Origin: ZAX-1 sp046533095
GTDB taxonomy: Bacteria; Bacillota; Clostridia; Lachnospirales; Lachnospiraceae
Direction of reading: 5' to 3'
DNA length: 64,000 bases
Assembly: GCA_046533095.1 (NCBI GenBank)
Contig: JAJQRA010000016.1
Location: forward strand, 1 to 64,000
The position numbers and the translations under genes were made by a program. A model generated the notes under the pieces. That model saw only the letters and a program-made list of their open reading frames with translations. It had not been told where the DNA came from and ran no database searches. Within the stretch, counting starts at the first letter, position 1. Each line of letters begins with the position of its first letter. Below, one piece after another: positions 43,290 to 52,489 of this stretch.

Positions 43290-43928
43290 GTCTAATATAA
43301 ATAATAGCTGTTCATATGAATGTTGTTTATTTGATATAAATGCTATCTGTTCATATGAATATAGTATCCTGCTCAATATAAATATTATTTAGGAAAAAAC
43401 ATTTCTATAATCAGGCTGGTGATGCAAAGAACACATCCTTACCTTGTATAGCTTTGCCCAAATTTAACAAAAATCAACTATCAAAACCGTCTAAGGTATA
43501 AACTTAAGTTTTTGGTGGACTGTACCTCCTATTCTTGATATTATGAAAATATTTTTGTCGTTCCCAATGGACTATCCCTCCTGTCATTTTATTTTGATGG
43601 CTACTACCTCCTGCTTATATTGTTTATCAAATTCTTTTTACAAGCTAATCTTATCTCATATCACGAGAAAAGTCAAGACTAAAATAAAAAATTTACTATT
43701 AATATTAGTTATAACTGACTAAAAAGAAATAGATGTTTTAATAAACTGAATATTCTGGAAAAAAGATAGAAAATGTAAAATATTTTGTTATAACGCCTCA
43801 TAACCAGTTGGCAAAGGACACAAATAGACTATATACCAAAGCGTAAATGGGCAATATCCTTAAAATCAAGGCAAACTTTACGTTATGGGATACGGAAGCT
43901 GGAAGTTGTAACGAATCATAAGTATGTC
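43290..43928. other. Gene-free A/T-rich segment with SD-like motifs
   Basis: No convincing open frame exists. It holds two copies of (A)TAGCTGTTCATATGAAT or close variants (43306-43320 and 43343-43360) around the palindrome TTCATATGAA. Three copies of a motif near GGACTATACCTCCT lie at 43517, 43569 and 43599, with a fourth beyond the array at 42741. On the minus strand these read as AGGAGG ribosome binding sites with no proper start codon after them. Confidence 0.6.
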
Positions 43929-43979
43929 GCCATAGCAACAATCGCCCACTCGTTTTACGAGCAAGCGATTGTCTATGGC
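43929..43979 (-). terminator. Long hairpin after the TSCPD gene
   Basis: GCCATAG/CTATGGC, then ACAATCGC/GCGATTGT, form a 15-bp stem with a 2-base bulge. The apical part contains a small CTCGT/ACGAG stem. It starts 5 bases past the TSCPD stop codon. There is no T-run, so it may be a 3' stabiliser rather than a terminator. Confidence 0.5.
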
Positions 43980-43984
43980 AAGAA

Positions 43985-44242
43985 TTATTTTTGCTGACAT
44001 GCATAAGCTTCTTGACATGCTTTTACTAATTGGTCGCCACAGGAAGTAGGCCTTCCACTACAGGAAATGCCACCGATTTTTTCCGCTATCTGGTCGATGG
44101 TCATTCCCTGCACCAGTCTTGGGATGGCTTGCAGATTTCCATTGCACCCTCCGGTAAATACCACATTTCTTATCACATTTCCGTCTAGCTCTACGTCAAT
44201 CATGGTAGAGCAAGTACCCTTTGGTTTATATAAGTACCCCAT
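43985..44242 (-). CDS. TSCPD domain-containing protein (TIGR03905 type)
   Basis: The 85-aa protein matches the short TSCPD family of Clostridia and relatives. Four cysteines are conserved in position: KGTCSTM, TGGCNGN, GISCSGRP, TSCGDQL, suggesting metal or redox binding. AAAGGAGG is 6 bases before ATG 44242. Related TSCPD domains occur at the C-terminus of some ribonucleotide reductases. The function of the stand-alone form is unknown. Confidence 0.9.
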   Translation of the reverse strand: MGYLYKPKGTCSTMIDVELDGNVIRNVVFTGGCNGNLQAIPRLVQGMTIDQIAEKIGGISCSGRPTSCGDQLVKACQEAYACQQK

Positions 44243-44513
44243 AAAAGCCTCCTTTATAAATTGTAAATTATATGGAACAGTTCTAGCGATTATTCAGTTC
44301 CCAATAACGTAAGCCACCTATGCCATCTATGCCACAAAGCGGACGGCAAAGGCATAAGCGTTGAAAAACAAATGTTTGTTCCCATTGCGAACGCCATAGA
44401 TGCAAATAATTACTATTTCCATAACATAGAAACAATATAGCATGATTACCACGTAATCACAATGATTTAATAAAAAATTCACAATTTGTTCATTGGATTC
44501 AAAGGATTGCATA
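44243..44513. other. Gap before the secA promoter, no gene seen
   Basis: An A/T-rich intergenic stretch between the minus-strand TSCPD gene and the secA promoter. An 83-codon minus-strand frame exists here but has no ribosome binding site and an atypical composition. No repeat array or clear terminator is visible. Confidence 0.6.
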
Positions 44514-44543
44514 TTGTTTAAATCATCGTATATGTGGTAGAAT
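44514..44543 (+). promoter_or_regulatory. Probable sigma-A promoter of secA (extended -10)
   Basis: TTGTTT, an 18-base spacer, and TGGTAGAAT (extended -10, 44535-44543), about 100 bases before the secA start. Confidence 0.55.
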
Positions 44544-44641
44544 GTTATCTGAAGTGTGTTTGGTAAAGAAAACGGCACAAAATTGGCTTATCACATCAAA
44601 GGCGTGAAAAGTCTAAAAAGAAAAAAATAGGAGTAAAATAC

Positions 44642-47212
44642 ATGGGAGTAATAGAAAAAATTTTTGGCACACACAGTGACAGAGAGTTAAAACTGGTAAA
44701 TCCAATCGTAGACAAAATAGAAGAGCTGCGTCCATCCATGATGGAATTAACCGAGGCACAGCTAAGGGATAAAACGAAAGAATATAAAAAGCGGCTACAA
44801 GATGGCGAGACATTGGATATGCTTTTGCCAGAAGCGTACGCGACGGTACGTGAGGCGGCAAGAAGATCCATTGGCATGGAACATTATCGCGTACAGCTTG
44901 TTGGTGGCATTGTATTGCATCAAGGGCGTATCGCCGAAATGAAAACAGGTGAAGGAAAGACGCTAGTATCGACACTGCCGGCGTATTTAAATGCATTAGT
45001 GGGAAAAGGGGTACATATTGTAACCGTAAATGACTACTTGGCCCACCGTGATGCCGAATGGATGGGGGAGGTGCATAAGTTTCTCGGGCTTAGTGTAGGC
45101 GTTGTTTTAAATGCGATGGACAATGATGAACGCCGGGCGGCATACGCCTGCGATATCACCTATATTACGAACAATGAACTTGGATTTGACTATTTGCGGG
45201 ATAATATGGTGATTTATAAAGAACAGCTTGTACAGCGTGAACTATATTTTGCTATTATTGATGAAGTTGACTCGGTGCTCGTAGATGAAGCAAGGACGCC
45301 GCTTATTATTTCCGGGCAGAGTGGCAAATCAACAAAACTGTATGAGGCATGTGATATTTTGGCAAACCAGATGGTACGTGGCGAAGCTAGCCAGGAATTT
45401 TCTAAAATGGATGCAATCATGGGCGTTGAGGTAGAGGAAACAGGCGATTTTGTTGTAAATGAAAAGGATAAGGTGGTCAACCTTACAGCGGATGGCGTTC
45501 GCAGAGTAGAGCATTTCTTTAAAATAGAAAACCTTGCAGATGCCGACAATTTAGAAATTCAGCATAATATTACCTTGGCATTGCGTGCACATAATTTGAT
45601 GTTTCGCGATCAGGATTACGTTGTGCAGGATGATAAAGTTTTAATTGTAGATGAATTTACCGGACGTATCATGCCCGGACGGCGCTATTCCGATGGCCTG
45701 CATCAAGCGATAGAGGCAAAGGAGCATGTAAAAGTAAAACGCGAGAGCAAGACGCTGGCCACGATTACGTTCCAGAATTTCTTTAATAAATATGAAAAAA
45801 AGGCAGGCATGACCGGTACAGCGTTGACGGAGGAGAAGGAATTTCGCGATATTTATGGAATGGATGTAATCGAAATACCGACGAATGAACTTGTCGTACG
45901 TAAGGATTTACAGGATGCAGTATATAAAACGAAAAAAGAAAAGCTATCTGCCGTTGTGGAGTCAATTGAGGAAGCGCATGAAAAAGGGCAGCCTGTACTG
46001 GTGGGTACGATTACGATTGAAGCATCGGAAGAAATCAGTTCCATTTTGAAAAAGAAGGGGATCCAACATAATGTATTGAATGCAAAATTCCATGAACTGG
46101 AAGCGGAAATCGTTGCAGAGGCCGGTGCGCATGCTGCCGTAACGATTGCAACCAATATGGCAGGCCGTGGTACGGATATTAAACTGGACGAAGATGCAAA
46201 AGCCGCCGGAGGTTTGAAAATTATAGGGACGGAGCGGCATGAGGCACGTCGTATCGACAACCAGTTAAGGGGACGTGCCGGGCGGCAAGGGGATCCTGGT
46301 GAATCGCAGTTCTTTATTTGCCTGGAAGATGATTTAATGCGCCTGTTTGGCTCAGAAAAGCTTATGGGCATGTTCAACGCGCTAGGTGTGCCGGAAAACG
46401 AACAGATTCAACATAAAATGTTAACCAATGCTATTGAAAAAGCGCAGAAGAAAATAGAAAGCAATAACTTTGGTATCCGTAAAAATCTCTTAGAATATGA
46501 TCAGGTCATGAACGAACAGCGTGAAATTATCTATGCGGAAAGACGACGTGTCTTAGACGGCGAAAGTATGCGAGATGTTATTTATAAAATGATTACAGAT
46601 CGGGTAGAAAATACAGTGGATACCTGCATTTCGTCAGACCAGCCAAACGAGGAGTGGGATTTAAATGAATTGAACCAACTTTTGCTCCCCATCGTTCCGG
46701 TAAAGCCAATTTCCGATCAAGATGCACAGGGTTTAAAAGCAAATGAACTAAAGCACAGGTTAAAAGAGCAGGCAGTCAAGCTTTATGAAATAAAAGAAGC
46801 GGAATTTCCAGAACCGGAGGCTGTGCGTGAACTGGAACGGGTCATTTTGCTAAAAGTGATTGACCGCAAATGGATGGATCATATTGACGACATGGATCAG
46901 CTGCGCCAAGGCGTTGGGCTACAGGCATATGGGCAACGCGATCCCCTGGTCGAATATAAAATGAGCGGCTATGATATGTTTGATAGTGTCATTGCCAACA
47001 TTCAAGAGGATACCGTCCGCTTGCTGTTCCACATCAAAATCGAACAGAAAGTGGAGCGTGAACAGGTTGCAAAAGTGACTGGGACCAATCGGGACGATAC
47101 CGCCCCGAATGCTCCAAAACGGCGGGAAAGCGCAAAAATTTACCCAAATGCCCCATGCCCCTGCGGATCGGGCAAGAAATATAAACAATGCTGTGGCAGG
47201 CTATCGGGGTAA
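44642..47212 (+). CDS. secA: Preprotein translocase ATPase SecA
   Basis: The 856-aa motor drives Sec-dependent export. The N-terminus LVNPIVDKIEELRPSM is followed by Walker A AEMKTGEGKTLVSTLP (near 100), the DEAD-like IIDEVDSVLVDEARTPL, and the second ATPase fold TNMAGRGTDIKLD (about 505). The C-terminal SEC-C zinc motif is CPCGSGKKYKQCCG. Length is normal. It is monocistronic: its own promoter precedes and a perfect terminator follows. Confidence 0.98.
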   Translation: MGVIEKIFGTHSDRELKLVNPIVDKIEELRPSMMELTEAQLRDKTKEYKKRLQDGETLDMLLPEAYATVREAARRSIGMEHYRVQLVGGIVLHQGRIAEMKTGEGKTLVSTLPAYLNALVGKGVHIVTVNDYLAHRDAEWMGEVHKFLGLSVGVVLNAMDNDERRAAYACDITYITNNELGFDYLRDNMVIYKEQLVQRELYFAIIDEVDSVLVDEARTPLIISGQSGKSTKLYEACDILANQMVRGEASQEFSKMDAIMGVEVEETGDFVVNEKDKVVNLTADGVRRVEHFFKIENLADADNLEIQHNITLALRAHNLMFRDQDYVVQDDKVLIVDEFTGRIMPGRRYSDGLHQAIEAKEHVKVKRESKTLATITFQNFFNKYEKKAGMTGTALTEEKEFRDIYGMDVIEIPTNELVVRKDLQDAVYKTKKEKLSAVVESIEEAHEKGQPVLVGTITIEASEEISSILKKKGIQHNVLNAKFHELEAEIVAEAGAHAAVTIATNMAGRGTDIKLDEDAKAAGGLKIIGTERHEARRIDNQLRGRAGRQGDPGESQFFICLEDDLMRLFGSEKLMGMFNALGVPENEQIQHKMLTNAIEKAQKKIESNNFGIRKNLLEYDQVMNEQREIIYAERRRVLDGESMRDVIYKMITDRVENTVDTCISSDQPNEEWDLNELNQLLLPIVPVKPISDQDAQGLKANELKHRLKEQAVKLYEIKEAEFPEPEAVRELERVILLKVIDRKWMDHIDDMDQLRQGVGLQAYGQRDPLVEYKMSGYDMFDSVIANIQEDTVRLLFHIKIEQKVEREQVAKVTGTNRDDTAPNAPKRRESAKIYPNAPCPCGSGKKYKQCCGRLSG

Positions 47213-47230
47213 AAATAATGGATATGGCGA

Positions 47231-47264
47231 TAGAGGTTCTTTTCGAAAAGAACCTCTATATTTT
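47231..47264 (+). terminator. Rho-independent terminator of secA
   Basis: A perfect dyad from 47231 to 47258 (TAGAGGTTCTTTTC/GAAAAGAACCTCTA) is followed by TATTTTT. Confidence 0.9.
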
Positions 47265-47317
47265 TAAAGAATGGTATTGTAAAAATATTGCAAAATAAGA
47301 TTGGGCAAGATTTCTTG

Positions 47318-47346
47318 TTGACATTTGTAGAAATAGATAGTAGAAT
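47318..47346 (+). promoter_or_regulatory. Near-consensus sigma-A promoter of uvrBA
   Basis: TTGACA (47318-47323), a 17-base spacer, TAGAAT (47341-47346), 44 bases before the uvrB ATG. Confidence 0.85.
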
Positions 47347-47351
47347 GTAAA

Positions 47352-47363
47352 GAACGTTAGTTC
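47352..47363 (+). promoter_or_regulatory. LexA (SOS) operator at the uvrB transcription start
   Basis: GAACGTTAGTTC matches the Gram-positive SOS box GAAC-N4-GTTC exactly. It lies 5 bases past the -10 box, where bound LexA would block initiation. UvrB is a classical SOS gene. Confidence 0.8.
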
Positions 47364-47390
47364 TAACAATGTTCAAAGCAAGGAGTGCAT

Positions 47391-49382
47391 ATGGGCAATC
47401 AGCAGTTATTCCGTCTAGTATCACCATATAAAGCCACAGGAGATCAGCCACAGGCGATAGAACGCTTGTTAAATGGATTTTATGATGGCAATCAATTTCA
47501 GACATTATTGGGTGTTACCGGATCGGGCAAGACGTTTGCTATGGCTAACATCATTCAAAAGCTAAATAAGCCTACCTTAATCATTTCACATAATAAGACG
47601 TTGGCGGGTCAGCTGTATGGGGAATTTAAAGAGTATTTTCCGGATAATGCGGTAGAATATTTCGTTTCCTATTATGACTATTTTCAGCCGGAAGCCTATG
47701 TTCCGTCTTCCGATACGTATATTGCAAAAGATTCTGCCATTAACGAAGAAATAGATAAGCTGCGCCTTTCTGCAACGGCGGCACTAGCAGAACGGCAGGA
47801 TGTCATTATTATAGCCAGCGTATCCTGCATTTATGGATTGGGAAATCCGGATGAATATCAGAATATGATGGTCAGCCTGCGCCCGGGGATGATCAATGAT
47901 AGAGACGAAGTCATACGAAGACTAGTTGAAACGCAGTATACAAGGAATGACATGGATTTTCACCGGGGGACGTTTCGGGTGCGAGGTGATGTATTGGAAA
48001 TATTTCCGGCAATTTGGGGGGAAACGGCAGTCCGTGTCGAATTTTTCGGAGATGAAATAGAGCGGATTACCGAAATCGACGTACTGACCAGCGAAATCAA
48101 GAGTCAACTGGATCATATTGCCATTTTTCCGGCTTCCCACTACGTTGTGCCAAAAGACAAAATTAATCAGGCCGCCACCGCAATTGAGCTTGAACTTGCG
48201 GAGCGGATTTCATATTATAAAAGCGAGGACAAGCTGTTAGAAGCACAACGGATAACGGAACGGACAAATTTTGACATAGAAATGCTAAAAGAAACCGGAT
48301 TTTGTTCCGGTATTGAAAATTACTCCCGCCATTTATCCGGATTAGAGCCGGGCCAGCCGCCACATACCTTGATTGATTATTTTCCAGAAGAATTTCTAAT
48401 CATTGTAGATGAATCGCACATTACGATTCCACAGGTACGCGGCATGTATGCGGGCGACCAGTCAAGGAAAACGACACTCGTAGACTATGGGTTTCGATTG
48501 CCGTCGGCGAAAGATAACCGGCCTTTAAATTTTCAAGAGTTTGAAGGTAAAATCGATCAAATGCTATTTGTATCAGCAACACCGAATGTCTATGAAAAAG
48601 AACATGAGCTGTTGCGGGCAGAACTGATTATCCGTCCAACAGGACTGTTAGACCCAAACGTACAAGTACGGCCGGTAGAAGGGCAGATCGATGACTTGCT
48701 CGGAGAAGTGAATAAGGAAATAGCGCAGAAAAACAAAATATTGATTACGACCTTGACGAAGAAAATGGCAGAGGATTTAACGGATTACTTAAGGGAGGCA
48801 GGTATTCGCGTAAAATATCTACATTCCGATATCGATACGCTAGAGCGGGCAGAAATTATCCGGGATTTAAGATTGGATATATTTGATGTATTAGTGGGCA
48901 TTAACCTGTTGCGTGAGGGTCTTGATATCCCGGAAATCACCTTAGTGGCAATTTTGGATGCAGACAAGGAAGGATTTTTGCGTTCGGAAACATCCTTGAT
49001 TCAAACGATTGGACGGGCGGCAAGAAATTCTGACGGTCATGTGATTATGTACGCAGATCGAATCACGGACTCTATGAATAAAGCCATATCGGAAACAAAT
49101 CGCCGCCGTGCGATTCAAGAAGCATATAATATAGAACATGGCATTACGCCAACGACCATACAAAAGTCCGTGCGGGATATTATCAGCATATCTAAGAAAG
49201 TTGCCCAAGAGGAGTATGCATTTAAAAAAGCCCCGGAATCTATGAATAAGAAAGAATTGGAAAAGCTGATTACGCAAGTACAAAAGCAAATGCGGCAGGC
49301 GGCGGCAGAATTAAACTTTGAAGCGGCGGCAGAACTGCGGGATAAGATGATCATACTAAAAGGGAATTTGCGGGACTTGTAG
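47391..49382 (+). CDS. uvrB: Excinuclease ABC subunit B (UvrB)
   Basis: The predicted 663-aa damage-verification helicase of nucleotide excision repair. Walker A is LLGVTGSGKTFAMAN (near 40). The beta-hairpin is SYYDYFQPEAYVPSSDTYI (near 93). Motif VI QTIGRAARNSDGHVI and a C-terminal UVR domain (MRQAAAELNFEAAAELRDKM) are visible. AAGGAGTGC precedes ATG 47391. It is transcribed with uvrA 33 bases downstream, under the SOS operator. Confidence 0.97.
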   Translation: MGNQQLFRLVSPYKATGDQPQAIERLLNGFYDGNQFQTLLGVTGSGKTFAMANIIQKLNKPTLIISHNKTLAGQLYGEFKEYFPDNAVEYFVSYYDYFQPEAYVPSSDTYIAKDSAINEEIDKLRLSATAALAERQDVIIIASVSCIYGLGNPDEYQNMMVSLRPGMINDRDEVIRRLVETQYTRNDMDFHRGTFRVRGDVLEIFPAIWGETAVRVEFFGDEIERITEIDVLTSEIKSQLDHIAIFPASHYVVPKDKINQAATAIELELAERISYYKSEDKLLEAQRITERTNFDIEMLKETGFCSGIENYSRHLSGLEPGQPPHTLIDYFPEEFLIIVDESHITIPQVRGMYAGDQSRKTTLVDYGFRLPSAKDNRPLNFQEFEGKIDQMLFVSATPNVYEKEHELLRAELIIRPTGLLDPNVQVRPVEGQIDDLLGEVNKEIAQKNKILITTLTKKMAEDLTDYLREAGIRVKYLHSDIDTLERAEIIRDLRLDIFDVLVGINLLREGLDIPEITLVAILDADKEGFLRSETSLIQTIGRAARNSDGHVIMYADRITDSMNKAISETNRRRAIQEAYNIEHGITPTTIQKSVRDIISISKKVAQEEYAFKKAPESMNKKELEKLITQVQKQMRQAAAELNFEAAAELRDKMIILKGNLRDL

Positions 49383-49415
49383 GAAACTATAAGGAGGCGC
49401 CACAGGAGTCACACC

Positions 49416-52250
49416 ATGAAGAAGTTAGAGAAGCAATATATTAAAATACGAGGAGCCAATGAACATAATTTAAAAAATCTGAATGTAGATATTCCAAGAA
49501 ATGAGCTTGTGGTACTGACCGGATTAAGTGGTTCCGGGAAGTCGTCATTGGCTTTTGATACGATCTATGCAGAGGGGCAGCGGCGGTACATGGAATCGTT
49601 GTCTTCTTATGCCAGACAATTTTTAGGGCATATGGAAAAGCCAAATGTAGAGAAAATAGAAGGATTATCCCCGGCTATTTCGATCGACCAGAAGTCTACA
49701 AACCGTAATCCAAGATCTACGGTCGGGACGGTAACAGAAATCTATGATTATTTTCGGCTGCTTTTCGCAAGAATCGGAATACCGCACTGCCCTGTTTGTG
49801 GGAAAGTAATTGAGAAGCAAACGGTTGACCAGATGGTGGATCAAATCATGTCACTTCCAACCGGAACGAAACTTCAGCTGCTTGCACCGGTGGTCCGTGG
49901 ACGAAAAGGCGGCCATCAAAAACTATTTGAACAGACGAAAAGAAGTGGATATGTACGTGTACAGGTAGATGGCAGCCTTTATGAACTTACAGAAGAAATA
50001 CAGCTGGATAAAAATAAAAAGCATAACATAGAAATCATCGTAGACCGCCTTGTGGCCAAAGAGGGGATTGAAAAGCGCTTGACCGACTCCATCGAAAATG
50101 TACTTGCCCTAGCCGATGGACTCCTAACGGTTGATGTGATTGGAGGAGAGCCAATTGCATTTTCCCAAAGTTTTTCCTGTCCGGACTGTAATTTTAGCAT
50201 TGATGAAATTGAACCAAGAAGCTTTTCGTTTAATAATCCATTTGGTGCTTGCCCGGTGTGTTTTGGACTAGGCTATAAAATGGAATTTGATCCGGATCTT
50301 ATGATTCCGGATAAACGCCTAAGTATTGCGGATGGTGCAATCAAAGTGGTGGGCTGGGCATCCTGCACCGATCCATCAAGCTATACCTACGCGGTATTAT
50401 CGGCATTGTCAAAAGAGTATCGCTTTGATCTGGCAACCCCTTATGAAGAGCTGAGCGAAGAAGTAAGGGATATGCTCGTTCATGGAACAAACGGAAAAGA
50501 AGTAAAAGTATATTATAAAGGACAACGTGGAGAAGGAGTCTATGATGTAGCGTTTGAAGGCTTGGTTCGAAACGTAAACCGTCGCTATCGGGAAACTGGC
50601 TCAGATACGATGAAACAGGAATATGAGGGGTTTATGCGGATTACCCCATGTGCAGAATGTGGGGGGCAGCGATTAAAGAAAGAGGCGCTTGCGGTCACGT
50701 TAAGCGATAAAAATATCCATGAGGTCACAGCGATGTCCATATCAAAGCTACATGATTTTCTGCATACGATGGAGTTAAACGCCCAGCAAATGCTCATTGG
50801 GGAACAGGTGCTAAAGGAAATCTGTGCAAGGGTAGGATTTTTAATTGATGTAGGCTTGAACTATTTGACACTGGCGCGTGGGACGGCAACACTTTCCGGC
50901 GGCGAGGCACAGCGTATCCGCCTTGCTACCCAGATTGGATCCGGATTGGTAGGGGTTGCCTACATTTTAGATGAACCAAGTATCGGACTTCATCAGCGCG
51001 ATAATGACAAACTGCTGAACACATTAAAGAATCTAAAAAACCTAGGAAATACGTTAATCGTCGTTGAACATGACGAAGAGACCATGTTTGCAGCAGACCA
51101 TATTATAGATATCGGTCCCGGTGCCGGAAACCATGGGGGGACGCTTGTGGCACAAGGCAGTGTAGAGGATATTATGAAGAATAAGCGCTCCATAACCGGT
51201 GCCTACCTAAGCCATAAAATCACGATTCCGGTGCCAAAGACCAGAAAGATCCCAACAGGATTTCTAAACATCATCGGTGCAAACGAGAATAATCTACAAA
51301 ATGTGAATGTTGATATCCCATTGGGAGTTATGACCTGTATTACGGGAGTGTCAGGCTCAGGGAAAAGTTCGCTGACCAATGAAATATTATATAAACGGCT
51401 TGCCAGAGATTTAAACCGAGCCAGAGTGATACCGGGCAAGCATAGGGGAATTGATGGAATAGAGCAGCTTGATAAGGTGATTGATATTGACCAATCTCCG
51501 ATTGGACGGACGCCCCGTTCAAACCCTGCTACCTATACAGGCGTATTTGACCAAATACGTGATTTATTTGCCACCACAGCAGATGCCAAGGCGAAAGGCT
51601 ATAAAAAAGGACGTTTCAGTTTTAATGTAAAAGGTGGCCGTTGCGAAGCATGTTCTGGTGATGGTATCTTAAAAATTGAAATGCATTTCCTGCCGGATGT
51701 TTACGTTCCGTGTGAAGTCTGCCAAGGAAAACGCTATAACAGGGAAACGCTGGATGTACGCTACAAAGGGAAAAATATATACGATGTCCTTGATATGACG
51801 GTAGAAGAGGCGGTGACGTTTTTTGAAAATGTACCGTCTATTAAGCGAAAAATAGATACGTTAAATGATGTGGGGCTATCCTATCTTAAACTTGGACAGC
51901 CATCAACGACATTATCGGGAGGAGAAGCCCAGCGAATTAAGCTTGCCTCGGAATTAAGCAAACGAAGTACCGGCAAGACGATTTATATTTTAGATGAACC
52001 AACGACAGGGCTTCATTTCGCAGATGTCCACAAATTGACTGAAATTTTACAAAAGCTTGTGGAGGGTGGAAACACCGTAATTGTGATCGAGCATAATTTG
52101 GATGTGATTAAAACAGCAGATTATATTATTGATATGGGACCGGAAGGGGGAGATGGCGGCGGAAAAGTAATCGCAAAAGGGATGCCGGAAGAGGTCGCAG
52201 AGTGCCCGATGTCCTATACCGGGCAGTATATGAGAAAATATTTGGAATGA
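49416..52250 (+). CDS. uvrA: Excinuclease ABC subunit A (UvrA)
   Basis: The 944-aa damage sensor has two ABC ATPase modules: first Walker A LTGLSGSGKSSLAFD (near 32) and second TGVSGSGKSSLTNE (near 643). Each has a signature (LSGGEAQRIRLATQIGSG and LSGGEAQRIKLASELSKR). Zinc-binding CxxC pairs are in CPVCGK, CPDC/CPVC and CEAC/CEVC. The ribosome binding site AAGGAGG lies 19-25 bases before ATG in the box AAGGAGGCGCCACAGG, with GGAG nearer (49405). Full length. Confidence 0.98.
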   Translation: MKKLEKQYIKIRGANEHNLKNLNVDIPRNELVVLTGLSGSGKSSLAFDTIYAEGQRRYMESLSSYARQFLGHMEKPNVEKIEGLSPAISIDQKSTNRNPRSTVGTVTEIYDYFRLLFARIGIPHCPVCGKVIEKQTVDQMVDQIMSLPTGTKLQLLAPVVRGRKGGHQKLFEQTKRSGYVRVQVDGSLYELTEEIQLDKNKKHNIEIIVDRLVAKEGIEKRLTDSIENVLALADGLLTVDVIGGEPIAFSQSFSCPDCNFSIDEIEPRSFSFNNPFGACPVCFGLGYKMEFDPDLMIPDKRLSIADGAIKVVGWASCTDPSSYTYAVLSALSKEYRFDLATPYEELSEEVRDMLVHGTNGKEVKVYYKGQRGEGVYDVAFEGLVRNVNRRYRETGSDTMKQEYEGFMRITPCAECGGQRLKKEALAVTLSDKNIHEVTAMSISKLHDFLHTMELNAQQMLIGEQVLKEICARVGFLIDVGLNYLTLARGTATLSGGEAQRIRLATQIGSGLVGVAYILDEPSIGLHQRDNDKLLNTLKNLKNLGNTLIVVEHDEETMFAADHIIDIGPGAGNHGGTLVAQGSVEDIMKNKRSITGAYLSHKITIPVPKTRKIPTGFLNIIGANENNLQNVNVDIPLGVMTCITGVSGSGKSSLTNEILYKRLARDLNRARVIPGKHRGIDGIEQLDKVIDIDQSPIGRTPRSNPATYTGVFDQIRDLFATTADAKAKGYKKGRFSFNVKGGRCEACSGDGILKIEMHFLPDVYVPCEVCQGKRYNRETLDVRYKGKNIYDVLDMTVEEAVTFFENVPSIKRKIDTLNDVGLSYLKLGQPSTTLSGGEAQRIKLASELSKRSTGKTIYILDEPTTGLHFADVHKLTEILQKLVEGGNTVIVIEHNLDVIKTADYIIDMGPEGGDGGGKVIAKGMPEEVAECPMSYTGQYMRKYLE

Positions 52251-52368
52251 AACACCACGAAAAAGCAAATAAACGGGGCTTAAATATAAAAATTATATAA
52301 ATTTTTGAAAGATATATGGTAGAAAACATTAAAAATCGACCGAATTTCATCTTTTGTAAAAAAAGACT

Positions 52369-52396
52369 TTGAAAAACAGGAGATATTGTATATAAT
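52369..52396 (+). promoter_or_regulatory. Sigma-A promoter of the mbl-flhO-flhP operon
   Basis: TTGAAA (52369-52374), a 16-base spacer, TATAAT (52391-52396), about 95 bases before mbl. Confidence 0.75.
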
Positions 52397-52489
52397 GTTA
52401 GTATGTATGTGAAAATATTTCTAAATATGTTTAAATCCGTAGTTTGTGGCTATAAATAAATTGTAAGGATAACGAAAGGGGAAACGAAA

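Noticed and set aside
43380..43480. c-di-GMP (GEMM) riboswitch, suggested by GGGCAAAGC on the minus strand
   Set aside because: The second conserved block (GACGCAAAGC type) and the tetraloop-receptor parts are missing.
44327..44578. 83-codon minus-strand frame before secA
   Set aside because: No ribosome binding site, odd composition, and it overlaps the likely secA promoter.
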